Positions 26,661 to 34,879 of a stretch of DNA of 64,000 nt are shown in pieces. The position numbers and the translations under genes were made by a program. How positions within the stretch are numbered: the first letter of the stretch is position 1; each line of letters opens with the position of its first letter. The DNA lies in NCBI GenBank assembly GCA_963925035.1, contig CAWUSK010000016.1, positions 21,786 through 85,785 of the forward strand. The letters are read 5' to 3'. Below the pieces are notes generated by a model. It did not search any database, had not been told where the DNA came from, and saw only the letters and a program-made list of their open reading frames with translations. The stretch comes from UBA4466 sp963925035 (lineage in GTDB: Bacteria; Bacteroidota; Bacteroidia; Flavobacteriales_D; Crocinitomicaceae).

Positions 26661-27533
26661 TTAAAAGCCAAACAAATTCCTTCTGGATAAATATGCATTT
26701 GAAGCTAACATCCACTCTTCTGTCAGTTTAAGATTTACTCTTTTTTGCTGCGCTTCTTTCAACAAAACTTGAACTTCAGTGATATCCATTCGATTTGGAG
26801 CAGTTGGAAACATTACTTTGACGCACATTTGTTCTAAAAGCGCCCGAAACTCTTTCGGTACTTTGCCTTTTAATTCAATTGGATATGTAATTGCCAAGTT
26901 CGTGAGTACAGATGGATTGCTGTGTGTCAAAATTGGTTCACCTGTCAACAACTGAATCAACACTAAGCCAAAGGAAAACAAGTCGCTCGTAGCATTTAAT
27001 AGTTGAAGCTGATTGAGTATTAACTCTGGAGAAGCATATTGTAGAGAAAATAAAATTTTACGTTTCGTGTCCTCTCCTATTTTCGTTGCCATTCCGAAAT
27101 CAATCAAATGAACGTTATCACCATCGATTAGTATATTTACGGGACGAATATCGTTGTGGACGATTCCTTTTTCATGCACAGATTGTAATAATTCTAAAAA
27201 CTGAGGAATAAAGTGACTTAGGAATATTTTTCGCTCTTTTCGATTTAAACACTTCCAATGCTGATTTAACGGAATTCCTTCCTTGAATTTTAATAACAGT
27301 TGAAGCGCTGTTTCTGTTCTGTCCAACGCAACAACTTCAGGTAAACCAATTTCAACAAACGAAAACTTGAATTCTTCGAGTAAAAGATTCGAACCAACTT
27401 CATTTTCAATCAAACATGATTTTAACACAAAACTTTGATTGTACTCATCTTCAACGAGTGTCACACGATTAAATTTTCGAACAGATTGAGTTCCTAATGA
27501 CCTTATTTCTCTATAACGGTTTGAAATTGTCAA
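26661..27533 (-). CDS. Hanks-type Ser/Thr protein kinase (degenerate)
   Basis: The 290-residue protein resembles eukaryotic-like kinases. It has SFVLKSC (candidate strand-3 Lys), HEKGIVHNDIRPVNILID (catalytic loop, HND instead of HRD), HLIDFGMATKIG (DFG) and YASPELIL (the APE region, read as SPE). The Gly-rich loop at the N-terminus (RSLGTQSVRKFNRV) is weak. The missing Arg and poor Gly loop suggest altered or lost activity, though the DFG and Asn/Asp positions remain. The M61 peptidase gene lies eight bases upstream. No transmembrane segment is seen, so it is probably cytoplasmic. Confidence 0.8.
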   Translation of the reverse strand: MTISNRYREIRSLGTQSVRKFNRVTLVEDEYNQSFVLKSCLIENEVGSNLLLEEFKFSFVEIGLPEVVALDRTETALQLLLKFKEGIPLNQHWKCLNRKERKIFLSHFIPQFLELLQSVHEKGIVHNDIRPVNILIDGDNVHLIDFGMATKIGEDTKRKILFSLQYASPELILNQLQLLNATSDLFSFGLVLIQLLTGEPILTHSNPSVLTNLAITYPIELKGKVPKEFRALLEQMCVKVMFPTAPNRMDITEVQVLLKEAQQKRVNLKLTEEWMLASNAYLSRRNLFGF

Positions 27534-27540
27534 TTATCAA

Positions 27541-29250
27541 TTATTTTCTCCAACGTTCGTAAGCCACTTCTTGTTTCTTTGTTAATTTTTCTATTTTCTT
27601 GATGGAATAATCCGTGTAGAAATTGCGATTCACTTCTGGAAAAGTAATATTCAACATCGTACTACTTCTATTGACAGTTACTGTTTTCGCATCATCATCG
27701 AAGTAATTCAACCATTTATCCAATTCTCCATCACATGAAAAGCCATTAACCGCCGTAATTTTATCTCCTTGCATTAAGCCAGACGTTTCAGCTGGACCTC
27801 CAGGATACATTGCGTGAACAATAAAATCTTTTCCTGCTGGAAGTACTTTTAATCCCATTCGAGCTGCTGCATAGGACTTCGAAGGTAAATGGTCCAATTC
27901 TATTCCTAAATGATCTAGTGCATTTGTGATAATGGATTCAAAAGGTCTACAACCATGGATATAATCATCAAACAACCACTGAAATGAAGTTCCAGCAATA
28001 TTTTCAATAGCATCTTGGTAATCTTTTTCAGAAACTCCTTTTCCTTTAAGCGCAAAATTGAAATACAAATATTTCATTACCTCATCCAAGCCGAACTTAT
28101 CTTCATTTGCACGTCGAATTTCGACATCCGTTACGAATGCTAACAAACAACCCTCTGTATAAATGGAAACTTTTCGATTTGGCGCGCCTATTTCATAACC
28201 GTCTAACCATGTATCAAACGATGATTCGGCAACAGAATAGTTAAAACGTCCAAAATTATCAAAGTGTTTTTGCAGTTGAGCAGTAAGCTCTTCGAAGTAT
28301 TGCTTTTCGTTGAAAACGCCACTTTTAAACAAGAATAAATCACCTTGGTATGTTGTAACTCCTTCACACAAATAACCCAATTTAGAATAGTTTTCTTTTG
28401 CAAAATTGTACGGGAACATTTCGATTGGACGAATTGCTTTCACGTTCCAAGTGTGATACAATTCGTGAGAACTAACGCCCAATAATTCCTTATATAACTC
28501 ACCGAAAACCTCATAAGAAGGTCCGAGAGAAATCACAGTCGATTTTTGGTGCTCTACTCCATGGTAGGTTTTATAAGGCAATATCAAATTAATGAAATGA
28601 TATTCTTTCACTGGAAATTCATTGAATTTATTAATTTGAGCATCGGTAAATTTTTGAAAATCTTCCAGCAAACGTTCCCATTTTGGCTTCACCTCTCCAT
28701 TGAACCAGACATGAAACAAAACTCCATGCGAAGTAAATTCACGGTGTTGCAACTGCTCCGATGCAATGAAAGGAGTGTCTAATAATTCTTCTATGTTAGC
28801 TACTTGATAACCATCCTTCGTTTTTTCCATGGATGAAGCAACTTCCCAATGTTCTGGCACATTCAATTGAATTGAAACAGGCTCATTAAACGCTTCCTGA
28901 ACATAAACGCAGCAATTGACTGGATTCACATACAATTGAGTAGCATCAAGATAACTTGATCCAGCGTTAATTGTATTGGCGTAAAAGTTATAGTTAACCG
29001 TAATCGATTTTATATCTTTCGTTTGAACCGCCCAACAATCTTTATTCGATTTTTGAAATTCGATTTTTTGATTGTTTTCATCTAGTACAACAAAATTGCG
29101 CACATTCTTCGCAAAATCAGCCAGTTGATATCGTCCAGGTCGCCAACTTGGCAATTGCACAAATGTTACTTCTTCCGAGGTATTAAATTGCGCAGAAATA
29201 TGGATATACTGCTGTGACGGATTTTCAATGCTGAATGTGAAATTTGTCAT
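27541..29250 (-). CDS. M61 family (glycyl aminopeptidase-like) PDZ peptidase
   Basis: The protein has about 569 residues with no clear signal peptide. The M61 N-terminal beta domain opens FTFSIENPSQQYIHISAQF and includes LPSWRPGRYQLADFAKNVR. The zinc site is GVSSHELYHTWNVKAIRP (HExxH). A downstream Glu in YLCEGVTTYQGDLFL is the likely third ligand. A C-terminal PDZ-like region (AMYPGGPAETSGLMQGDKITAVNG) is present. The frame starts at 29280, but the Met at 29250 directly before TNFTFS is preferred; the ten extra residues overlap an intergenic repeat. It is followed by the kinase after seven bases. Confidence 0.88.
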   Translation of the reverse strand: MTNFTFSIENPSQQYIHISAQFNTSEEVTFVQLPSWRPGRYQLADFAKNVRNFVVLDENNQKIEFQKSNKDCWAVQTKDIKSITVNYNFYANTINAGSSYLDATQLYVNPVNCCVYVQEAFNEPVSIQLNVPEHWEVASSMEKTKDGYQVANIEELLDTPFIASEQLQHREFTSHGVLFHVWFNGEVKPKWERLLEDFQKFTDAQINKFNEFPVKEYHFINLILPYKTYHGVEHQKSTVISLGPSYEVFGELYKELLGVSSHELYHTWNVKAIRPIEMFPYNFAKENYSKLGYLCEGVTTYQGDLFLFKSGVFNEKQYFEELTAQLQKHFDNFGRFNYSVAESSFDTWLDGYEIGAPNRKVSIYTEGCLLAFVTDVEIRRANEDKFGLDEVMKYLYFNFALKGKGVSEKDYQDAIENIAGTSFQWLFDDYIHGCRPFESIITNALDHLGIELDHLPSKSYAAARMGLKVLPAGKDFIVHAMYPGGPAETSGLMQGDKITAVNGFSCDGELDKWLNYFDDDAKTVTVNRSSTMLNITFPEVNRNFYTDYSIKKIEKLTKKQEVAYERWRK

Positions 29251-29256
29251 TGTAAT

Positions 29257-29351
29257 CAGTTTAAAGTTTAAAAAGTTCAAATAGTTTAAAGATCATATAG
29301 TTCAAAGTTCAAAACCACTCTTTGACCTTTCTAACTTTAACCTTTAAACTG
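29257..29351. repeat. intergenic inverted-repeat element (about 95 bp)
   Basis: The 95 bases start CAGTTTAAAG and end CTTTAAACTG, perfect 10-base terminal inverted repeats. Inside are repeated TTTAAAG and TTCAAA motifs, so the arms can extend into a long imperfect hairpin. It fills nearly the whole gap between the M61 start at 29250 and the ABC-F stop at 29353. It may be a small repeated element, a terminator, or both. Confidence 0.5.
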
Positions 29352-29352
29352 C

Positions 29353-30975
29353 TTAAGCATAAAGTTCTTCTTGTAATTGAGCAATTTTATCGTCTTTCAA
29401 ATAATCATCGTACGGCATCATTTTGTCAATAATACCATTCGGAGTGATTTCAATAATTCTATTGGCAACGGAGTTTACCAACTCATGATCATGAGAAGTA
29501 AACAACATCGTTCCTTTAAAATCTTCCATTCCTTGGTTTAATGCAGTAATCGATTCCAAATCCAAGTGATTAGTAGGTTCATCCATCAATAATAAATTTG
29601 CCTTCGCAAACATCATTTTCGACAACATGCATCTCACTTTTTCTCCACCTGAAAGTACGTTTGCGGTCTTCAAGGCTTCTTCACCAGTAAACAACATACG
29701 TCCCAAGAATGTCCTCAAATAAACTTCTTCTTTTTCTTCATCCGATTCAGCATATTGACGCAACCATTCAATCAACGGTAATTTAGCATCAAAATAATGG
29801 TGATTATCATTTGGAAGATATGCGGTAGAAATTGTTGTACCATAGATAATATCTCCGTCGTCTGCTTTCTCTTTTCCAGCAAGAACTTCAAAAAAAGCAG
29901 TTAATGTAACTGAGCTTTTAGAAATAAATGCAATCTTGTCTCCTTTATTTACGATGATCGAAACATCTTTGAATAGTTGTTCTCCATCTACAGACTTAGA
30001 AAGTACTTCAATGTTCAACACTTGATTACCTGCATCACGGTCTTGGTGAAACGTAATTCCAGGATATCTTCTACTCGATGGTTGAATTTCAGAGATATCA
30101 AGATTGTCCAACATTTTACGACGACTTGTCGCTTGTTTTGACTTAGAAGCATTTGCTGAGAAACGCGCAATAAAATCAATCAAATCTTTCTTCTTTTCTT
30201 CTGCTTTTTTGTTTTTATCTGCTCGTTGACGCGAAGCCAATTGAGAAGATTGGTACCAGAATGAATAATTTCCAGTAAATATATTCAGTTTGTTGTAATC
30301 AATATCACAGATATGCGTACAAACAGTATCCAAGAAATGTCTATCGTGAGAAACGACTATTACTGTGTTCTTAAAATTCAATAAGAAATCTTCTAACCAA
30401 CCAACTGTTTTCAAATCTAAATCATTGGTAGGCTCATCCAATACTAATACATCTGGATTTCCAAAAAGCGCTTGTGCTAGTAAAACACGTACTTTCAAAT
30501 CATTGGAAAGATCTTCCATTTTTGTGTAATGCTTAGACTCGTCAATTCCTAAATTAGAAAGCAATGCAGCTGCATCTGTTTCCGAGTTCCATCCTTCTAA
30601 GTCGGCAAATTCACCTTCCAATTCAGCGGTTCTCATACCATCATCATCAGAAAAATCTTCTTTTGCATACAAAGCATCTTTTTCCGTCATGATTTCAAAC
30701 AGTCGCGTGTGACCCATTATTACGGTATTCAAAACTTCGTACTCATCAAACTCAAAGTGGTCTTGTTTCAAAACCGCCATTCTCTTTCCCGGCTCTAAGG
30801 AAATGTGCCCTGTTGTTGGATCTTGATCACCCGTTAATATTTTTAAAAACGTTGACTTTCCTGCTCCATTTGCCCCAATAACGCCATAGCAGTTACCATT
30901 TACAAATTTAACATTTACATCATCAAAAAGGACACGCTTTCCGAACTGAAGCGATAAATTGTTTACTGAAATCAT
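29353..30975 (-). CDS. ABC-F family ATP-binding protein with degenerate second site
   Basis: The 540-residue soluble protein has two ABC domains and no membrane segment, as in the translation-linked ABC-F family (EttA, Uup, YbiT). The first Walker A is intact (GANGAGKSTFLK), with Walker B VLVLDEPTNDLDL and signature-like MEDLSNDLKVRVLLAQAL. The second domain keeps LSGGEKVRC and LLMDEPTNHLDL, but its Walker A reads FISKSSVTLTAFFEVLAG with no GxGK. ABC-F proteins act on the ribosome; the specific role here is unknown. A TATCTTTG promoter lies 17 bases upstream of the ATG. Confidence 0.92.
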   Translation of the reverse strand: MISVNNLSLQFGKRVLFDDVNVKFVNGNCYGVIGANGAGKSTFLKILTGDQDPTTGHISLEPGKRMAVLKQDHFEFDEYEVLNTVIMGHTRLFEIMTEKDALYAKEDFSDDDGMRTAELEGEFADLEGWNSETDAAALLSNLGIDESKHYTKMEDLSNDLKVRVLLAQALFGNPDVLVLDEPTNDLDLKTVGWLEDFLLNFKNTVIVVSHDRHFLDTVCTHICDIDYNKLNIFTGNYSFWYQSSQLASRQRADKNKKAEEKKKDLIDFIARFSANASKSKQATSRRKMLDNLDISEIQPSSRRYPGITFHQDRDAGNQVLNIEVLSKSVDGEQLFKDVSIIVNKGDKIAFISKSSVTLTAFFEVLAGKEKADDGDIIYGTTISTAYLPNDNHHYFDAKLPLIEWLRQYAESDEEKEEVYLRTFLGRMLFTGEEALKTANVLSGGEKVRCMLSKMMFAKANLLLMDEPTNHLDLESITALNQGMEDFKGTMLFTSHDHELVNSVANRIIEITPNGIIDKMMPYDDYLKDDKIAQLQEELYA

Positions 30976-30992
30976 TACACAAAATTTTGGGG

Positions 30993-31000
30993 CAAAGATA
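30993..31000 (-). promoter_or_regulatory. TAnnTTTG promoter box upstream of the ABC-F gene
   Basis: Read on the minus strand, TATCTTTG matches the Bacteroidetes minus-7 consensus, ending 17 bases before the ATG at 30975. Confidence 0.45.
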
Positions 31001-31033
31001 CAAGTTTTAAGTAAGAGGGAGAAAATTCAGCAC

Positions 31034-31062
31034 ATAAAAAAAGAGGGAGATTAATCCCTCTT
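31034..31062 (-). terminator. terminator after the 31088-32641 gene
   Basis: On the minus strand, AAGAGGGA and TCCCTCTT form an 8-bp stem with a six-base loop and a following T run. It is about 25 bases after the stop of the secreted-protein gene, and could also protect the ABC-F promoter. Confidence 0.8.
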
Positions 31063-31087
31063 ACTTATTATATAATTATTGACTTTA

Positions 31088-32641
31088 TTAATCTCTAATA
31101 ACTTTCGTCATAAATGTCTTGCTTGAAGTAATAACTGAAATAATATACACACCTATACCTTGCTGACTCAAATCTAAATTAACGCGATTTCCACCTTTAG
31201 TAGCCTGAATTGGTGTATTCACTATTACTCTTCCGTCAACACTCATCACTTTCAGGATTACATCTTCTTTTTTATACGAATTAAATATTATTTCGGAAAG
31301 TCCAGTTGTTGGATTAGGGAAAACAGATAACATGTCGTACATATCATCTAAAATATTTACAGCTCTAACTTCAGAGTGTTTGCCGTTTCCATCTTCATCC
31401 CATTGGTTAAGCCTATAGTAGTTTACTCCAATATTTGGTCTATCGTCAATTGTGTAATACTGAGACTCATTGTTTGTAGTCCCAGATCCTTTTACAACAT
31501 TGATGATTTCAAAATTAACACCATCAGTCGATTTTTCAACCTCCCATCTATCGTTAATTCTTTCTGAATCTGTTTTCCAAAAAAGGTCAACTAAATGTTC
31601 ATTAGGCTGATATTCTGCTGTGAATTCTGACAACTCTACAGGCAATAAAAAACAATCTAATGAGGACGTACCTCCAAAACTCAAGCTATATCCTGTCCCT
31701 CCACTTGGACTCCACTTGTCGACGACTAATATGTAAGTTTCACCTGCAGTTACATTTAAAATGGCTAATTGCCCATTACCAGTTACACTTTCCGTTGCAT
31801 CATTATTTGCAGGATTCCCGCCATTCCCGGAAGCAGAAGTTACACCAGCAGCTCCTGAATCAGTGCATCGTATAGGCGAACCGAGAGCAGCACAAGTAAC
31901 ATTCGGACCATAAATTGCGAAATCATAATCATCTGTAGCAACAGTAGGGGTTATCGTTACAGACAAATTACCTGATGTTTGGGCCTGAAATGTATACCAA
32001 TTTGTATGGTTTTCTCCTCCAGCTGGGCAAGCAGAACCAGTGCAACCTTCAGCAACAATTCCAGGTCCACTAGAGTTCGTAGAAATTGTAGAACCAGAGC
32101 ATAAAGGTGTCATGGTTTGGCAATCACTATTATCTGTTCCGTTTGGACCACCCGCGCAAGGAACACATGTTAAAGTTGCATTCCATCCAGGACGAACGAC
32201 TGAACCGTCTGATCTAAAACGAAATGTCAAGCATCCACTAGGACCTGTAGCAGTATAAGTAAAAGGAACTGCAGGAGCACCCATAATTTGACCCGATATA
32301 TTTGCAGGTGCAGTCATAAACAAAGGACTATTTTGAGTAGGACCATTTCCAATCATTAAATAATCAAACCCATTTTCCGTATCGAACTGAGAAAAAGTTG
32401 CGCTCATACATTGACCAGCAATACTTGGACAAAATACTCTATAAATATTATTAATACTGTTCGAATAATCACCTCCAGATCCACCATTATCTGCATAAGT
32501 CAAAGGACCACAGCTTGAAACTAGACATGAACCGACATATTCACCATTAATACCAACGGTAGGATGTGAATATTGACCGAATGAATTGCTTGAAACCAAA
32601 CACAAGAGTGATACAGCAAATTTTATAACTAAATTTTTCAT
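31088..32641 (-). CDS. secreted CUB-like protein with T9SS tail
   Basis: The 517-residue precursor starts with a signal peptide (cut after about NSFGQ). The N-terminal third has CUB-like blocks, FDTENGFDYLMIGNGP and SGCLTFRFRSDGSVVRPGW. The middle region (NWYTFQAQTSGNLSVTITP to GETYILVVDKW) resembles a pre-peptidase C-terminal beta domain. The last 80 residues (LSVFPNPTTGLSEIIF to KVIRD) form a T9SS type A sorting domain. It is exported and probably surface attached or released. The small upstream gene overlaps it by four bases. Confidence 0.85.
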   Translation of the reverse strand: MKNLVIKFAVSLLCLVSSNSFGQYSHPTVGINGEYVGSCLVSSCGPLTYADNGGSGGDYSNSINNIYRVFCPSIAGQCMSATFSQFDTENGFDYLMIGNGPTQNSPLFMTAPANISGQIMGAPAVPFTYTATGPSGCLTFRFRSDGSVVRPGWNATLTCVPCAGGPNGTDNSDCQTMTPLCSGSTISTNSSGPGIVAEGCTGSACPAGGENHTNWYTFQAQTSGNLSVTITPTVATDDYDFAIYGPNVTCAALGSPIRCTDSGAAGVTSASGNGGNPANNDATESVTGNGQLAILNVTAGETYILVVDKWSPSGGTGYSLSFGGTSSLDCFLLPVELSEFTAEYQPNEHLVDLFWKTDSERINDRWEVEKSTDGVNFEIINVVKGSGTTNNESQYYTIDDRPNIGVNYYRLNQWDEDGNGKHSEVRAVNILDDMYDMLSVFPNPTTGLSEIIFNSYKKEDVILKVMSVDGRVIVNTPIQATKGGNRVNLDLSQQGIGVYIISVITSSKTFMTKVIRD

Positions 32642-32952
32642 TGTTCAAAAGTATTTAATGAATTTGTTCTCGCTGATTTCTTTTTATAAAAAAGAATAAT
32701 TTCAAGCCCAGTATTAACGTCGTTCACCACAACATTATGATCAATCGCTCTCATTGAATCTAATCTGTCTAAATCTATTTGACTTAAGATTGAACTATCT
32801 GAAACGATAACAGATTCATCCACTAGTTTATAATCAACGTTGTAACGTTCTATATTCGTTGGTAATTCCATCGGGGTAACATACCTTTCAGTTGACTGTC
32901 CCCATCCAATGGAAACAACACAAATTGACATTGTTAGTAATAATATTTTCAT
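32638..32952 (-). CDS. small exported protein upstream of a T9SS cargo
   Basis: The 104-residue precursor has a signal peptide (MKILLLTMSICVVSIGWGQ). The mature part is acidic and polar with no recognised domain. Its stop overlaps the start of the 517-residue secreted protein by four bases, so both are translated together. It may assist or accompany that cargo, but this is inference. Confidence 0.7.
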   Translation of the reverse strand: MKILLLTMSICVVSIGWGQSTERYVTPMELPTNIERYNVDYKLVDESVIVSDSSILSQIDLDRLDSMRAIDHNVVVNDVNTGLEIILFYKKKSARTNSLNTFEQ

Positions 32953-33000
32953 AAAAATCTGTTTTAGTAATTTGCAGAATTACGTTAATAAATAATTTAA

Positions 33001-33117
33001 TTATACAAACATCAAACAAAAATAGTACAGCTTAAATAGCTTCTCCTGCGGCTTTTTATTATTGTCGAGGTATCCGCTGATTATCTGCCCTAAATTGTTC
33101 TCAGTTTCCAAATTCAT
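33001..33117 (-). pseudogene. truncated ECF sigma-factor N-terminus
   Basis: A 38-residue minus-strand frame with its own ATG reads SGYLDNNKKPQEKLFKLYY and then ends at a stop. Such an I-x-G-x-L-x-x-N-x-K-x-Q-x-x-L-x-x-L-Y-Y pattern is the region-2 opening of Bacteroidota ECF sigma factors; the DNA-binding regions are gone. It lies in the gap 32953-33343, which otherwise shows only possible promoter sequences. Confidence 0.6.
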
Positions 33118-33185
33118 TTCATTATTTAGACGACAGTTGTTTTCATCAGTTGCCTTTTTTCAAAATAAAAATAGTTGGGATAACA

Positions 33186-33214
33186 CAAATCTATCATAAA
33201 TCTAGACTAACAAA
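33186..33214 (-). promoter_or_regulatory. possible promoter in the 32953-33343 gap
   Basis: On the minus strand TTTG, 17 bases, then TAGATTTG match the Bacteroidetes minus-33/minus-7 pattern. It is 69 bases from the ECF-sigma relic start, so it may be its fossil promoter, or drive the 32952 gene with a long leader. On the plus strand TATATTTG also occurs near 33220. Confidence 0.25.
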
Positions 33215-33343
33215 ATAAAATATATTTGTTTAGTAATCTTTAAACTAAGCTGATTTAGTTAAGCACAGAACTGATGTAACCACTTAATATTCGAATATTT
33301 ACAGATTATTTGAATCTAACGTAGTTTCACTTTAGCAGAATGT

Positions 33344-34351
33344 CTAAATAATATTCACTTCTCTTTCCAGCTCAACGCCGAATTTGGTTCGAACATCTTC
33401 AATGATCGAAGTGGACAAATCAAATATGTCATTTCCTTGACTATTGGAGTAATTCACCAAAACCAAAGCCTGGTTTTTATGCACTCCGTAAGTAGAAATT
33501 GTTTTCCCCTTCCAACCTGCCTGTTCGATTAACCAACCTGCAGCCAATTTAACTTTACCTTCTCCAGCTGGGTAATTGGGTGCGTTTTCGTAATCCTTTT
33601 GAATTTCCCGTAAAACTTCAATATCCACAACTGGATTTTTAAAGAAACTACCTGCATTTCCAATTTCTTTTGGATTAGGTAATTTACTGGAACGAATCGC
33701 AATTACTGCATTACTAATGTCCTTTATGGAAGGGTTTTTTATTCCATTTTCTTCAAGCTCCGCATTAATCGCGCCGTAACTTGAATTTATCTGATGATTT
33801 TTTGTCAATTTAAAGGAAACGGATAAAACAATAAATTGATCTTTCAATTCTCGTTTAAAGACGCTTTCACGATAACCAAATTTACATTCTGAATGATTAA
33901 ACGTTTTTATTTCCCCTGTTTTAATTTCATATGCTTCCAAGGAATGGAATACATCTTTTATTTCAATCCCATACGCTCCAATATTCTGCATCGGACTGGC
34001 GCCTATACTTCCAGGAATAAGCGATAGATTTTCTATACCACCAAAATCATGATCGATGCAATTCAATACAAATTCATGCCACACCTCTCCTGCTCCGGAC
34101 TTCACTATTACAGCTTCATCCGATGTTTCAATAATTTCAAATCCTTTGATTTCATTTCGAATTACAAGTCCATCAAAATCTTTCGTAAACAAGATATTAC
34201 TTCCTCCTCCTAAAACAAGCAAGGAATCATTATTTCGTTGACGAAGTATTTCATCCAATTCTTCCTTATTGGAAAATCGTGAAAAACGCTTAGCAATAGA
34301 CTGAATTCCGAATGTATTGAATTCTTTTAACGGGATATTATTCAAAATCAT
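33344..34351 (-). CDS. murB: UDP-N-acetylenolpyruvoylglucosamine reductase MurB
   Basis: The 335-residue FAD enzyme makes UDP-N-acetylmuramate with NADPH in peptidoglycan synthesis. The FAD-binding block VLGGGSNILFTKDFDGLVI, the substrate-binding SLIPGSIGASPMQNIGAYG, FGYRESVFK (the type I MurB Tyr loop), and the catalytic-Ser block GNAGSFFKNPV are all present. Length fits type I MurB. A TAATTTTG box ends four bases before the ATG, which suggests a leaderless transcript. The menaquinone genes diverge from it. Confidence 0.95.
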   Translation of the reverse strand: MILNNIPLKEFNTFGIQSIAKRFSRFSNKEELDEILRQRNNDSLLVLGGGSNILFTKDFDGLVIRNEIKGFEIIETSDEAVIVKSGAGEVWHEFVLNCIDHDFGGIENLSLIPGSIGASPMQNIGAYGIEIKDVFHSLEAYEIKTGEIKTFNHSECKFGYRESVFKRELKDQFIVLSVSFKLTKNHQINSSYGAINAELEENGIKNPSIKDISNAVIAIRSSKLPNPKEIGNAGSFFKNPVVDIEVLREIQKDYENAPNYPAGEGKVKLAAGWLIEQAGWKGKTISTYGVHKNQALVLVNYSNSQGNDIFDLSTSIIEDVRTKFGVELEREVNII

Positions 34352-34355
34352 TTTC

Positions 34356-34363
34356 CAAAATTA
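34356..34363 (-). promoter_or_regulatory. TAnnTTTG box directly before murB
   Basis: Read on the minus strand as TAATTTTG, it ends four bases before the murB ATG, the same distance as seen before the menI-like gene and lpxD. Transcription would start at or near the ATG. Confidence 0.4.
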
Positions 34364-34418
34364 GTGGAATCTACCTAAGGTTTAGATACTATTTAAAATA
34401 AACTTCAACGTTCGATTG

Positions 34419-34448
34419 TTGTTAATTACGCGAATGCAAGTAAATTTG
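34419..34448 (+). promoter_or_regulatory. promoter of the menaquinone genes
   Basis: TTG, exactly 19 bases, then TAAATTTG fits the Bacteroidetes minus-33/minus-7 consensus well. The box ends four bases before the ATG at 34453, so the mRNA is probably leaderless. Confidence 0.55.
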
Positions 34449-34452
34449 CAGT

Positions 34453-34872
34453 ATGGAGCTCAAAAAAATATCACTCGAAGAAGTGAATCGAATTAACGAA
34501 AACACACTTATCAGACATTTAGGGATTGAAATAATCGAAATTGGAACTGATTATTTGACTGCACGCATGCCTGTTGATCATCGCACACACCAACCTATGG
34601 GACTTCTTCACGGAGGTGCGAGTGTTGTATTAATCGAAAGTTTAGGATCAGTTGGGTCAAGTCTTTTGGTTGATTTGAATGTGGAACATCCCGTTGGTTT
34701 AGAGGTAAACGCAAATCACGTTGGTGCCGCAAGAACTGGCTATGTTACAGCGAAAGCGAAAATAGTACATACTGGTAAAAGAACACATGTTTGGCAAGTT
34801 GAGGTGCAAACAGAAGATACAAAGAGATTGGTTTGTACAGGTCGTTTAACAGTAATGATAGTAAAACGATAG
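34453..34872 (+). CDS. menI: hotdog-fold thioesterase, probable DHNA-CoA hydrolase
   Basis: This 139-residue PaaI/YdiI-type hotdog protein has the catalytic region QPMGLLHGGASVVLIESLGSVG, with the conserved HGG and downstream Glu, and ends in a beta strand (RLVCTGRLTVMIV). In this family such enzymes hydrolyse 1,4-dihydroxy-2-naphthoyl-CoA in menaquinone synthesis or other acyl-CoAs. The position just before menF and menD supports the MenI role; without that context it would be only a generic thioesterase. It is probably leaderless from the promoter at 34419. Confidence 0.82.
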   Translation: MELKKISLEEVNRINENTLIRHLGIEIIEIGTDYLTARMPVDHRTHQPMGLLHGGASVVLIESLGSVGSSLLVDLNVEHPVGLEVNANHVGAARTGYVTAKAKIVHTGKRTHVWQVEVQTEDTKRLVCTGRLTVMIVKR

Positions 34873-34879
34873 TTTCATA

